From: Pomacea canaliculata
Lineage: Eukaryota; Mollusca; Gastropoda; Architaenioglossa; Ampullariidae
DNA: 64,000 bases
Direction: 5' to 3'
Assembly (NCBI RefSeq): GCF_003073045.1
Contig: NC_037598.1
Span: 11,012,486 to 11,076,485 of the forward strand
The notes beneath the pieces are model-generated. The model was given only the letters and a program-made list of their open reading frames with translations. It searched no databases and was not told where the DNA came from. The stretch's first letter is position 1. Each line of letters opens with the position of its first letter. Of this stretch, positions 11,834 through 26,900 are shown one piece after another. A program made the translations under genes and the position numbers.

Positions 11834-14800
11834 GCGGCTTGCATACCGCCTTATCCCTACCCTCACACTCAATGCGCTTCGCAAAATAAATAAATAGGAG
11901 GCTCAATGATTTACTCGATATTTTTACTGCATTACAAAAGAAAATTCAGCTGAGCCTGTCAAAAGGTCGAAACAATCATGTTTTTTTGTGTCCTGGTTGT
12001 TGCAGTATATTTAAACAGAGAGAGAGAGATCGCCATCGGCCATCCAGCAGTACACAGGCTGCTGACTATATACCGTCCTTACTTACCATGCGGCTAAACA
12101 CACTAAGGACACAAGTCTTCATAATGACCTTCTTGACCCTTTGTCAAGTGGTGGACATGCCAAGAGCATTGGTCTTGTGGTACACTTACCGAAGAGCTTC
12201 AATGTCATCCGCATATTTCAGAAAAGACGCATTGGTTTCTGGAGACAATCACTGAAAGACCTTACCAAAAGGTTTCCGGAAGTTTTCGTAAGTAGTCACA
12301 TAAAAACTAATTAATGAAATGACAGACATGTAGAGGGCCGAACGTTTTAGCTTTCTGTCGCAAATAAGAGCAAGGTCCAAGCTTCGGAGAATCACAACAA
12401 CAACAGCAGCAGCAACAACAACAACAGCAATAAAACCGTTCAGTCGTTTGACAGACCAGAGATAGCTCCAGGATGAATAACATTAATTTTTTCAGCAATC
12501 TGTAAGTTTTAAAATGAAGGACCGGGATAAGAAAAAGTGTGTTTGCTGTGGCTACTCGTGTTTGAGGCGGGGATCAACAAGAAGCAGTATAATGTGTCTA
12601 TTCTTCAAATGTCAGCATCTCAGTCTACATGGGAATATGACAAAGCTTCGTTTAGTTTTACAAGCCATAATCAACGTTTTGAACCTGGAATCAAAGTGAA
12701 ATCAAAATATTGGGTGTTTATCAACAAACAAATTAGAGACGGATTCGAGGGTACTGAGTGGTTTGTTGTTCATTTAATGCCAAATTGGTCTAGGTATCCG
12801 ATGAAATAATCAATCTCCAAGCTTAATTAATGAGCTATAATGAAGAAAGCGCTGACACATTTTCAGGGCGCATTAATGTGTAATGTGATGCTTATGTGGT
12901 CTTGAAAATAAAGCAACACCCAGCTTAGTTCAGCTTCTGAAATGTTAACAGCAGATTTTTACAGGCATTTACAGACTGCAAATATTTTTTAAAAAATGGA
13001 AAAAAGGTCAGAATCACAGATTTCTATGATCTTCTATGTAAATCTTTGGTAATAATTGTCATCATTTTTTTTTCTCCATCGTCGTCTACGCTTTAAAAAA
13101 TATAAATGTAGATAAATGAAATGGTCGGTAAATAAACTTATTTGCAAACCATTTTTACTGTTAGGTGAGCGAATCATATCGGCTTGATATATTTAAAGTT
13201 TACATACCTGCAACTTATGCAGGTATTAAGATGAAAAATTGCATGTACAGTTGACGAAAGCAATTGCTTGGTAATTGGGCAAATATTGTTCTTCATCAGG
13301 TACTGTTTGTATAAAGCAGGTGACTACAAAATTATGAAGCGTACACAAGGTATTTCCGACAGTACATACAAACTATCCCCCTAAATAAGATATGGTCTTA
13401 TATATTAATTTTTTGCTCCAAAACAGGTATTACGAGTAATGTTCATGGGATGTCTTATTTTAATACAATACAAAATGATATATAAAAAAACATTTTTATT
13501 ACTTCCTCTCGGAAAATTACCACTTATCTTCCATGTTACAGCAGATCCTGCCACCACTGAGCTCAGCGCCGAAAGTAGTATAATAGTATATAGTTTTCTT
13601 TTCGGAAAACCGTAATATCAAATGAGAAGCAGTTCGAATCCACCGATACACTATTTACAAAATACGTTTAAACTGTCATCATTCACAATGAGTGACAAAT
13701 CTACAGGTATAATCCAGACTGATTGTCGAAAACTGACGGAAGCTTCCTCAGAAAAGAAAATCACAGAAGATAGACTACTATAGAGTGTTTTTGTTTTGCT
13801 GAATTATAGTCACAAATGGTAAATGGAGCCCAGTTCACAAATTTTGTGGTGGACAGCTTCAGTCATTTTGAAACTGTGATGAAAACAGATCGAGTTATAC
13901 TTGGAAATAATCTTGTCTGTAGATAACATCATCCGTAGATGATAGTGAAGCAGAGAAGAGAGAGAATTTAAGTGAACTGTGTGACCTCTCACCGACCAAT
14001 GACCAAAAATCGACATTTATTGTAGTCATGTCATCATTTTCTGGAACATCTTCATAACTCTCCAAACCTTGAATTCCAGTGTGAATATCTTGCGACTTCA
14101 TTCCCCGTTGAATCACTGTCCATTCTAATTTATATCATCATTTATTTTAAGTATTAATATGAATCATGATAATGTTATTTATTTGTGTATATCTATATAC
14201 CGTTACTTTATAATTCACTGCGTCCGTCGTATGTTGTGTTTCCACGGACGAACATAATCCCTCCGTCTGGTTGCTGATCTTAATTAGCACTCGGGGTAGG
14301 GTTTATATCCCGAGCATCCTGAATAATCATTCTAGGACTTATTTTCAGGGAAACACGACGACAGAAGTCTGTGATGGAGACATTCGTGGAACATTTCTGA
14401 TTATCTCCCTTACGTGAACTCTCTAGCGGTGCATAAATTTGGAAATGGAGGACTCGGCAGAAATGTTTGGTTGTCTGACACTATAATTGACTGCATTAGC
14501 CTCTTGACAAGTTGTAGGGCGTAGGAAGTTATTTCAAAAGGTCATTATTTAAGGGTTTGTATCTAGGTGTCAAGATTCTGCTGTTTTTCTGTATTCGTAT
14601 TCAGGGTGGTTCAATCCTTCTTCCTGATTCGAAATTCCAAATAAAGTCTTTGAGGATATGAGAAATCGTTTATGTGAAATATTTTAACTAATTTTAATAT
14701 CGCAGATATTTTTTATGATATGTGGTCCACATTCTGATATATTTAAATTGATGTACTTTGTCAAACTTGTGTTTTATTAATCATTCTGTTTTGTCAAACT

Positions 14801-14975
14801 GCGAGTGTGTAAAGGCGTTGGAATAGGTACTTAAGATATGTTTGTTTTTGTTTTTGTTTTTTTTTTTTTTTGGTGGGGGGATGTGGTGAGAGTATGGTGA
14901 GAAAGGAATTTGTTAGAAATATATAACTGATAAAATAAGTGCAATTAACATTTATGCTTATGCTGTATATTCCAG
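11833..14975. other. upstream region of Strip, no supported coding exon
   Basis: No recognisable exon was found. A CAA/CAG microsatellite lies at about 12393-12431 and a poly-T tract at about 14848-14871. A well-placed ATG at 14446 begins a 13-codon frame (MEDSAEMFGCLTL), but it has no convincing splice donor. The missing N-terminal exon of Strip should lie here or further upstream. Confidence 0.4.
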
Positions 14976-17900
14976 TCATCATGAATGAAAGTATGGACAT
15001 CGATTTCCTTTATGATGATGCAGATAGATATTGTGTTGAGATTGCAGGTAGGAATGATTTACAAAACTCCATGTAATTTTATGGTGACTTAAAAATATAG
15101 AGCATCCATATTTCTTGATGAAATTTATTTGATTTATATAAATTACAACATGAAATAGAGTAGAACATATACATTATCTATAATAACAGACTATTCTCTG
15201 GTCTCCAGCAGACAGTTGTATACTTAAAAACATGTTTCATCGCAGCATTATAAAGAGGTTCAAGGTTCAAGCTTGAGTTCGTATTTTTCAGGAACATTGA
15301 TATGACATTATTGTTTTGTTGCAGAACTGTACAGCTACACAGAAGAGTGTGAATTTATACAGAACCAGTGCAGTTATGAAGAACTGGCAAAAGCGTATGG
15401 TAAGTGCAAAAGAAAGCTGTTTAAAGAGTTAAATAATTTACCTGGCATTCTTTCATAATTCTGTTAAATAAATAAGTTCCCTTTATTTCCTCCTTTTCTG
15501 CCCATTTGATAACAGATACATGCCTATTGTTGTCATTTTTGTGTGTGTGTGTGTAGAACATCTTTAAGTTGAAAGATTGTCCTTTTGCAGGTATTCAGAG
15601 GTGGACCACAGCATCCCCTTCAGAAAAGCAAAGGTTTCTTGTAACTCTACAAAATGAGCTGGAAGTAGCAGAGCGAGAACGTCGCATGCTTGCCATGCAG
15701 GCTGTTTTATATTTGGTGCAAGGTTAGACTACAAATGATAGATCATACTTCTGAGAAAGGATTGTCAGCCTATAATTCTTACCCCCTTCCCTAAACAAAA
15801 GAAGATTGTATCATATTCAACAATTGTATGTTTTGAAATTTGGATTGAGGAGGTGAAATGAAGATTTTTGTCTAGGGTTACATTGTATCAAACGTCCCTC
15901 TCAGAGCCATTCTGTCAGAAAATCTTTTGTTTGAAATAAACATGATCATTCGAAAAGGAATACAGTTTATCAGAAATGAATTAGAATAATGCACCTAGTT
16001 CATTGCATATTCGAGTTCTTAGAAGAATAATAGCCTATGAAGAACATTATGCTATAAAGTAAGGATGAGGAACAAACAACCAATCTATTCATTCAGAAAA
16101 CCAGTATCTTGGTCTACCCACATCCTTACAAACTAACATAATGCTCTTAGGGATTGTGCATAAGATGATATATGGAAGGTACAATCAAGAAAGGTACAAA
16201 GAATTAATCCTTTCCTTTTTCAATTATGTTATTTTTGGAGATTTCATGATACTGGGTTTTGAAATACATTTTTATTATCTTTTTTCCTTGTTTGTATACT
16301 TTGTTGTACTGAAACAGAATGTGTGTTTTAAAATGTATATTATCTTTCTCCTTGTTTTTATTATTCTGTGATGTTCTGTTTGACGTCTCACCTGTACTTA
16401 ACCTGTTGCAGGTAACTTTGGGGAAATTGACTGTGAGGAAGAACAACTGGAACAGGTTCTAAAAAATGTTCATTTAGTGTATGAGCTGGGGATGTTCACA
16501 ACTTTTGTTCAGCTTTTGGGACTGGAAATTGAGTGAGTCTGTGCATTTTTTTGGAGACAGTAAAACTGTGCTTATGTTGGTGGCATCTTTTCTAAAAGAA
16601 AGTAATTATTATTTTTGTTTGTTTGTTTGTTTAAGTGGTCCCATTTCATGATAGATCTACCCTTCTCCCCTCCATCTTTGTATGTCTGTTATCTCTGATT
16701 TCCTAGAAGCAGTCCTATTTAAAAAGTTGGTTTTAAGAAGAGATAAAAAAATCACCCAAATATTCCTTCATCCATTCATTAATTAATTTTTTAGGTTAAA
16801 AAAATAAACTTAGAGATAACCTCTATAAAGATTTGAGTGGACATATTTTTAGGATACTTTTGCAAAAAGTAATACAGTAATCCCTCGTTTATCGCGGGCG
16901 ATGCGTTCCAGAACCACCTGCGATAACCGAAAATCTGAAAATAGAAATGGTAATTTAAGCATTTGTACAATTTATTAAGGCTTTATAAACCCTCCCCCAT
17001 ACTTTCATGCTACATAAACCTTTCCCATTTCCTTAATAACCATTCCCATATTGTTCTGCGCATGCATTGTACCTTTACAGTAAATAAAAGAACAAACACA
17101 TAACATATACCGTACTGTGGAGTAATACAGTACCTGTAATAGAACGAAAGACAAAAAAGTACACAACGCTCCACTGTACTGAGCCAGTGTGGGGGGGGCT
17201 GGGATACAACGCAGCACTCTCTGGTTGGTCGCTTCTCTAGCACCCAGCCAATCGTGTGTTTACAATTGTGAGTAGCCGCGTAGTCTCTCAGGCAATCAAT
17301 GCTGGTTCTTGTTTCAGAGTAAATACATGCACTGCTTACTGTAATTCATATTAATTTTATTATTTATATTTCTTTATTGTTAGAATTAATATTAGTGATA
17401 TATTTTATACACTTTAGGCTTTTTTCATCTAAAAATTCATAAAATATATTTATTTTTCATTTATCTAATTTTGCAGAAAATCCGCGAATTATTTTTCCCA
17501 TTAATTATAAAAACCCGCAAAATAGTAAAGCTTCGAAAGGTGAAGCGCGAAGTGGCGAGTGATTAGTGTATCTACAAAAAGCATTAAACTGACATGCGAG
17601 CACTTTAGACTTCTGCTTATTTTTATGTTATATATTTTTTTCCCATGACATTTGCTTTTCTTTTCAGAAACACAACTGCTGCAACTTCTGCTATGCGCAA
17701 ACCAGCAGTATCAGTTGCAGACAGCAGGGAAATCAGGTATCCTGTTATGCATAGACACTTTGGCTATGCTCTGTGCCAGTAAAATAATCAATTTTAACAA
17801 AATCATGTAGCCAAAAAAAAGGAGAAAATGAATCTTCAAGTAGAGCACAAGTCTTGTGTGTTGCAGTGAACATGAAGGAGTTGATTCTAGGATGGTTTGT

Positions 17901-20900
17901 TTTATAGGTGTATACTAAACTTGCTGTATACTGTTGTGGAGACGTTACGAGTACCCCGGGAGGAGGAAAGTGAAGAAGATGAGCACATAAGAGATGCTTT
18001 CCGACAGGAGCTTGGTCAGTACTTGTACAGTGACTTTTATTTTCTGACATTCTTGGATAGTTGTCCACTGATGTTTTTTTTAAGTGAGCAGTAAAAGGGA
18101 TTTTGAATATAAAAGGTCTTTTCTCTATCTAGCATCAACTTCTTGTAAAATATTTAAACATTTCCTTCAGGAAGTTCTTTTGGAATTCATCAAAGTTTAT
18201 ATGAACAAAGCAAATCTGTATGCAAGGTAAAATAAAAATTCTAAAATTTAAAAAAAAGAAGAAAATAGGAACTGCATCTTAAACAGCTGATAGCTAAAAT
18301 CTCACAGCTTTCTTTTGGTATGACCATGAAGGGTTGATGTAACTAGCAATGATACAAACCTAGTTTAGGTTGAAAAATATTGAATCCATTAAAACTTAAT
18401 ATATTGATTAGCCAGATTGTTTTCTTTGGCTAGAGCATAAAGCATAGATTAAAATTAGTTACATTTTAAAACAAACTGCTTTTGGTCCACCATTTACCCT
18501 GTAAAATAAATATATTTTAAAAGAGACTGCTTGCTTAATGAGTCACTGGTCATTGCAATCCAAACCATATTGCTCTAGACATATCTAACATCAGCCTGAG
18601 TCATTATCATCCCAACACCAAAAGTCACATTGGTTCAGGCCCAAGAGATGATCTCCAATGACAGGAGTAATGTCAATAGAGCTATGTGCTCAAACAAGTT
18701 CAGCCACCATCTTACAAAACAAAAATGGTTGCTTGGCAATGCACATTCGTTGAGATATTTATTCAATGGTGAATAACACAATTTTCTCATAAATCTTTTT
18801 TCTTTAAAAATAAACCTTTGTTGTGTCATTCTTTTGTCTGGAGGTTCTTATTGAATGCATATGCAGTCTTAATAGGAAGGTGTTACTGTATGTGATTGTA
18901 ACTCTAAAATCTCCTTTGTTTAGGTCAGCCTATACTCGGTGAAGACACATTGGCCATTGTTTTGTTTACCATGGTAACCAGATTCTGCAGTGGCAGTGCT
19001 CCACATTTCCCGATGAAGAAGGTGCTGCTTTTGCTGTGGAAAGTGGTTCTAGTAAGTAATTTTCAGCTTGGTGAGATCCATTATCTCTGGTTTTGTTAGT
19101 CAGACTTGCATGTACCACCACTTGTTTTGTGAATTACATAAATGTTTACATGAACTACATTTGTTGATTTGCTTGATGGATACAAGTAGTTTAGCATGCC
19201 GAATCAAATTCTGATGTTACCCTCTGATAGACATTTAGTAAGAGCATTTTGTTCAGAAGTGTTTTTTTTTCTCATGCATGTTGGTCTTGTTTCAACAGTC
19301 TTTTTTATCAATCCCTTGCATTCCAGTAAAATATCTCTCAAGTGCAGTTTTCTCTCATTTCTTATAGGCATCTCTTGGAGGCCTCAAAGAGCTCCAAGAT
19401 AGAAAGAATGAGAAACGGAAAGAGCATGACTTAGAGGCACTGCCAGAGGACACATATGAAGTATTTCGCTCAATGCGCCCAGCTTCACCTCCAGCTTCTG
19501 CCGCTGATCTCATTGAGCAACAGGCACCACGCAGGGGACTCAGGGGAGGCAAGCGGGTAAGTGGCCTAAAAAAGGAAAAAGAGTACACAGCGTACTCCAA
19601 CAAACAAAAACAGAATTGAAGCAGTAGTAGTTCATGAGGCAAAGCAGGTCATACACACTTTGGTCTTTCTGGTTTGTGTGACTTCATTTGTGTTTGCTTT
19701 GAAAAAGCTTCGGTGCATTTTCTTGGTTGTTTGCCTTCTGAGTACTGGTATTTGTACGGGCATGCTGTGCTGAGAAACTGCTTTGAAAAGTTCATCTATT
19801 TATAGTGTGCATTTTGTGAAGGGATGTAAGGTGGTCAGCACTGACATATTCTGGATGTTTGGTTTTAAGAATACTTCACTACAGGATGCAACTAAATCAG
19901 GATATTCACTCTGAAGAATAGAGTCATCCACATATTGATGTTTAGATAGAAATGGACAAATTTGATGCCAAGAAATCTTACTATGAATTTTGACTACATC
20001 TGCAGCATACTGGTGGAAATGATACCTTGAGAAAAAGTGATCTAAAACTTTTTTTAGTTTTCTTCATTGTACAAAATGTTATTTTACAGGTTTTTTTTTT
20101 TAAGGATCTTTCAACTTCTTCTGCCATTTAAGATTTTCTATTGTATTTTGTAACTTGTACAAATTCTGTGCAGATTTTGATGCCATCTATTTAGGATTTT
20201 TTTAAAAATTATATCCGTTATTTAATAAAGACAGTGTCTGTGGAAATGGTATCTCTTTTGCTCAAGGGTGAGCTACTCCTACTTTATAAGATACCAGACT
20301 TTGCACCAACTTTATTTTTGATTTCTCTTTTCTTTCCCTTTATGTTTTTATCAGAAAACATTTAAGACATATCGAGCTATTTTTGATCTGCATGTCTGTG
20401 ATGTTTCATGGTTTACACTATTATCTCTTAGTCATATATAATTATCTGTGTTTATTTTTAATTATATTGTAGCCTGATTAGAATAACCAACCTGACTTAA
20501 GAGATAAATCTGCATTTGCTGAATTTGGATGTTCTCAGTCTGGTGGCCGTTAAAGAGACTTTCATTGTTATTTCATTACTGTGATTGAAACTGAACAGAT
20601 TTCATAACATTTTTATTGTAATGGACTTGCCATTTTCATTCAAAGTATTTATAGGGTCTTTGAGGACTATATTATTTGAAGATAATAGAAGGCTGCATTT
20701 AAGATGAAAAAAGGAAAAGAAATGACGTGATCATTTATTGCAGAGGTTTTGTTAGGATTTTATTTTTAAACTACTCCTATCTGGAGGGAACATCATGTAC
20801 CATAGGATCTTCTGATTGATGTGGTCATATACATCTCTGGAAAAACTAAAAATAAACTTTAGTAGGTTTATTTTAAACTTTCAGGGCTTCTGCTTACGCA

Positions 20901-23900
20901 AAAAATTGCGTACAGTATGCATTAAAAGTTTGGAGGACCCCTTCAATTTTCGTCAATGGGGTCCCCTTCAAATTTGGGCAAAGAACAGGGACCCCTTTAA
21001 AATCTGAAGGGGTCCCTGGGACCCCAAAAAATTGAGCCTTAGCAGAAGCCCTGACTTTAATTTTGTCAATTACTTGCAAACCTTCTAATTTTCTATTACT
21101 TTCATTTTAGTGCAAAAATTGCTGAAATTGATGCATCATCAGGACAGCATATCTGTGCATATGCTGAAAAAAATTATTGTTGCATTTTTCTAACATGAAC
21201 ATACAATTTAAACTTCTACCATGTTTTACTTTTGGCAGTTCTACTTTTCTGAAGATTAGGTGTTATTATTGTCAGTTACTCTACTATCTGGGATAGCTCT
21301 AGATATAAAATCTTTGGAAGTAATGTTCGTTGTTGGCAAACCTTGATGTTAGCTGTTTGTGGATAATGCGAGGTAGCAAACGTTTGGAAGTAGGATTGAA
21401 AGACATTCATAGTTTGCAAACTTTGGTACTAGCTCTTTGAATGCCTGGTGGGTGGCATTTGTGAGTACATTTGCATGTCATGTATTAGCATGGTTTGATC
21501 TTTTGATTATGGTTATTACTTTCATGAAGCCCATGTAAGTGCATCAACCTGATGCTTGTGCATGAAACGCTCAAATATCTTTCTTCTACCTGTATTTAAA
21601 AATAGCTTGCCTTGTCTGTAATATAATTTAGTGCTGTCATGTAGCGCATCTTCATTATGTCATTTATTCTCTCCACTGCGTTTCAGCATGCTTTCAATAT
21701 GTACATTTCTACCAGCTCTGCTTAGATGTGACCAGACTTTTGGCTGGTTAGAAGGGTTTGGTCTTAATGTTCATATGACTGCCCATAATGAGGGGTGCAG
21801 CTCATTAACATTGCAATGGCTTAAAGGACTGCGACAAGACTGACCAGAACCTGTCTTGTGCCTGAAAAGTCCATTACTAGGCTCCTGGTTTTCAGCTTGA
21901 CGAGAAACATAACACTGGAAGGAGTAGAACTAATATTTTCTTTATGCAAAATTTTATTCACAAATTGAAATTTTTTTTAAATGGTACTTTTGAATGTAGG
22001 AATTTCATCAAGCTGATTTTGTGTCTTTATCACACTCTCATATATATATGTCTAAACAACAAAATGGTTACGTTACATTACATTAAAATCTGCAATTGTT
22101 GCATCTAATATTACAAATGGTGAGAGTAACCCAACTGTTAAGAGGCTTTCCTTGTGATTTCCTTTAGTACATCTTTTCAGAAAGTATCACTTCTGAGAGA
22201 ACTACGGGTTCAAGATTTTCTCTTTTACTTTTCTTTAGTTATTCAGCCATTCTCTTGTGAGGGGTCTGTAGGTAACAGAGTTGCCCTTGGATGTAATAAA
22301 AATTGCCATGTAGTGAGGGTGTTAAACATTTCAAGTGGCAGTGGTGGATGCAAACAATGTGGTGTTAATGAAAATAGCAAGTGAACCACTATACCAAGAG
22401 CAGAAGTTTATCACAGACTCATTATCTTGCAACTGTCTGCACATGGGAAAGTAGCTCCAGTTTGTGCTTACCTCTGGAGAGCCTAGGTTTTACCATGTGC
22501 ACCATAGTTGATCTGTGCCATTTGGAGCTGCCAGGAAAGCTTTGAGGTTGTGCAAGATTATGTCCATGCTGCAGTCTGTAGCTTTTATGCTCTTTCAGGA
22601 AGGCTACTGTCCAGCCATTCTTGCCCTAACATGACCTGTTGCAGCATCCTTTGAATGGGGGATCACCATGGTGTACATAAAACTTAGTAACTGGCTTTCA
22701 GCTTTCAGATCTGTTGTTTTGCTTCTCTTAATAGTGTGGGTGGCTTTTTAACTGCCTCTGTGGGATCTTTTCTGCAGTTAATAACAGATTGTGCTTTTAG
22801 AAGGGGTTTGGTTGCTATTAACTCTTGTGATCATTGAGGTTCCTTTTTTAAATAAAACCTTCAAATTAGTTTGAATGTTTCAGAATGAACATCATGAAAG
22901 GTTGCTTGTGGTTGAGATGTTGACGTGCAAGGACAGCCTAAATTTACAAAGGAAAAAAAATGTTGTCATCAACATCTGTATTCTTTCTCTCTCTTCCATT
23001 GTGTCATTGTGATGCATTCATTGACTCACAACGATTTACATTTCTCAACATGTGCGCCTGTCCCATTTGGCATCATGATTCACTTAGCACCCCATAAGTT
23101 GCAGGACTTAAAAAAAATATTTGCTGCATGTAATAAACATTTCCAACATTTGTCCTCACCATCTTTTGATATTGTAGAATATTGTTGCTCCAAAATACAC
23201 AATGAAAGATTCTTCATTTTAAAAAAATCTTTCCTCTTTTTATAAATACAAATATCTGTAAATACTAATAAACCCCAGCACCTTCAGTCTTTGTGTCCTA
23301 ATCATTAATGCAAGAGAATTTATTGAAAATTTGTTGTTTTTTATTTCAGTAGCACTTTTAGAATTAGTTGTCTTTTTAACATAGAAGACACTCTGGCTTA
23401 TATAAAGAGCCACCATAGAATAGTCTGGGAAGTAACCATTTCAAGACTTCCAAGACCAAACCCAAACCAGGCTAGTCAAGCAAGCTTGCTTATCTAACCT
23501 TTCTTTGTCTGCCTCTTTGCATCTGTTTCGATTGCCTCTCTTTGGCCTCCTTGCCTTGGATGGTGTCCCTGCTCACCCTTGCGCCTGCCTGCTGCCCGCT
23601 CCTTGTTCGCCTGCTCACTACAATGTAAAAGAGTTTGGTCAAACAGAGCAGCCTGGATGACCCTTTTGAGGCCGGGCTAGATCGTGATGATGACCTCATG
23701 CGTGAAATGGAAAATCTGAAGTCTGGCAGTGATGATGATATGCCTCCTACTCCACCACGACCTGCAACACCTTCTGTTGCACAGAAATCTTTGCCCTGGA
23801 AGCCAAAAGTGAGGTAGAGTTATAATGCCATCATATTTTTATTATCCAGTTTTTTTCTTCCCATCTGCTACCAGTTAGCCGGACCGAATGACAAAGCTGT

Positions 23901-26900
23901 TAGGTGTACATTGTATTTTTTAGCACTTCTTTTCTAGTCAAAAATGGTCTTTTCCATTCGAGGGATCATGTCTGTCAATTTTTTTCTGTAATTATGAAAG
24001 AGCTGTTTTTTGGTTTTCCTTGGTGCCTTAAAGAAAAATTACATCTTCTTTTCTGTTTAGTTGTATATTTGAAAAATTATAGATCAGAAAAGAGGCTGCA
24101 ACTTTTTGTGTGTGTGTGACATAGGCAAAAAGACTTGGAACAGTTCCTAGACCATACCAGAGCCAAGTTTGTAGGCTTCCAAGTGAAAAATGACCACCTG
24201 TCACTTGCTGGTCTGCCCCAGCCTATTCATGAAGGTGTGAAGGTTCTGAGACAGGTAAAAATGGCACTAATACTCTCTCTCTCTTTCTTTTCTCTTCTTT
24301 TTTTTTTCTATGGAACTTTGGAGACCTGTTAGTATTTCTCTACAAACAATATCTTCACCATTGCATCACAAATTACCACTAGCATATGCATTTCATCACT
24401 TAGGCTTAGACATTACTCCATATATATACAGGGAAAAATTGTTCGTAGAATGTATAAGATGCTTGAGACTTGAATTAGCTGAAAGTAATGGATATTTATG
24501 AGAAGCATGGCTATACTTCAGAACGATAAAAACATTTCATTCAAACCTGTTTCAGCACCTGTATATTTCACTATCAGAGCTGCAGATTAAACGAGAAGAG
24601 GAAATAGCCAAGAATCCTTTGTCACGGGTATGTGTTGACCTACTTGTGTGTTCTTTAGCTGTGTTTCCTGACAGCCTGTGCCTGTGTTGCATTATGTTGA
24701 CGAAGGCACCTCAGGTTTTTTTTTTTTCTTAGTATTTATTGTTCTTTCATAGGATTTTGTACTTAAGAAACAATCTCTTAAATCTTCCTTCAGGAAGCTT
24801 GTTTAACCTGTTTCTTGCTAGATGTTAAGAAGATAATGGTTGAAGAGTCCCACAGCCTTGTGTCCATAAAAGGCAGTGATTGTAAGTGGTTCATGATATC
24901 AAAGACATAACACATGGTGGGTGGAACCCAGCCATTTCCTCTAATATCCAGTTTTATTGGTATGCTTCTGAGAATGTGGGGGGAGTTTTCAGCCACAGAC
25001 CCAGGTAGGCCTCAAATCAGTGACCTTCTCCCCTTGTCAAGTTGAGCACACTTACCAGTAAGCTACACAGCCTTTCTGGATGTTACATCAGTAACCCTAG
25101 ATCTATCTGATGATTTATTACAATCCTGACATTTATTTTTAAAATGTTACAATCTCCAGGATCGCAGTTGTGAGTGGTTCTTGATTCCATGCAAACTTTA
25201 TGCATCAGATTTCACAAGACAGTGACCATGTTGCCTTCTTCTCCCTCTGAAGTAGGAGAGTAACAAGCAGATTAACTTTGCTTGAAATCTTTGTTACAGC
25301 CAGAACAGTATGTTGAGCCATCTCCTGTAGAGTGCCTATACCAGGCCATGCTGCCCAGTCTACCACAGTATATGGTTAGTGAATCTAATCCCTATCATTA
25401 TGCTATCCATATATCCAAGGCCTGTATCTTTTTTTCCACCTTATTGGATGTTCATAAATCCATCAGTGTGTGTTTATTGAGGCATTGAACTCCTGATATA
25501 AGAGTTTATGTTGAAAAACCATCTTGCACTTCCTTTGGTTATTTCTAGGTTAAATTGCAAACATCAGGGGCTATGAAGTGAGGGCCAGTCATTGCCCTGG
25601 GGCAAAGTGGGGAACTCAAGGACCAGTGTCTTGTTTCTTACATTATAAAGTGCCGTCGAGACCCCTTTCACAAAAGCTGGTCCTGGAAAAGTGTTTCTAA
25701 TATATCATCTCACCCCACCCCCCAACCCCAACATTTACAGGATTGTTATTGTTATTGACATCAGTCTAGTGTGTTGCTTATCTCCCTTCCAAAACAGGCA
25801 AATGTCAAGTGTCTCTTGCTAACATATCAACTTAGAAATGCTATCAGCCATGAGTAATGCAAATCTAATTTGTGGAAATATTCTGTTCGTCCAAATTTGC
25901 ATATCTAGGAATCAAGTTATATCATAGGAAAATACAAAATGTAATTGAGTATTGTGGGGAGCTGTTGAATGTTGTTCAACAGTGTGAGGAAAAAAGGAAT
26001 GTGTTTGATGTGACCACATTTCAAATTCTTCTGTCCAACAGTTGCATTATTTGTCTAACTGCAGATTGCACTACTCAAACTACTGCTGGCTGCAGCCCCT
26101 ACCTCAAAAGCCAAGACAGAATCCATCAATATACTGTCTGATGTCTTGCCTGAAGAAATGCCGTGAGTTTCAGTTCTTGTGTGTGTCTGTGAGAATGCAT
26201 TCATGGGCATGTATGTGCCATTATGCAGCCACCCAGCTAACCATCCATACAGATAAGTAAAAGTAGTTTTTATTATTATTCTTTCAAAAATTGTAAAGTT
26301 TAATTTTCATTTTTTTTATTACAAATCATTACAGGCCTTTTTGCATCAAATATTCTATTGAATTGAATATGTAGAGACATTAACTGCTTGTATCAAGACA
26401 TCAGAAGTTATGTCATATCTCTGATTTGCTTTTTCTGTTTCTTTGTTCATGTAGCTGGAACTTTATTCTTCTCCTTGGTCAGTCATATCACTAAGAGCTT
26501 CTTTGAGCTTATTGTTTTTAATTCTACAGAACCACTGTGCTGCAGTCAATGAAGCTTGGCATCGATGTCAATCGCCATAAGGAGATTATAGTGAAAGCTA
26601 TCTCTGGCCTCCTCCTTCTGCTACTAAAACACTTCAAGCTGAACCATATATATCAGGTTAGTACACAGGGCTAACGAGCAGGCACTAGGAGTGCATGGAT
26701 TTAGCTCCCCTTACATTTCTGTAGGTTGATCTCATAAGGATACTTGAATGTGAATTTTGCCACTGGGCTATTTCCTTCGTGAAATTGTTACAATGTGCGC
26801 TTCCAGAACTTAAGTCATAAGTCATATGTTTGTAATCTTGTGGTTTTTTGCAGTTTGAGTTCACTAGCCAACATCTAGTGTTTGCAAACTGTATCCCTCT

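Noticed and set aside
11700-11906. 68-codon minus-strand frame with long poly-Leu and poly-Tyr
   Set aside because: It is the AAT microsatellite read as protein.
14446-14487. ATG frame MEDSAEMFGCLTL as first exon of Strip
   Set aside because: No convincing donor, and no similarity to known STRIP N-termini.
17005-17243. Two overlapping 70-77 codon minus frames
   Set aside because: They lie within the Tigger-type MITE and have no protein similarity that I recognise.
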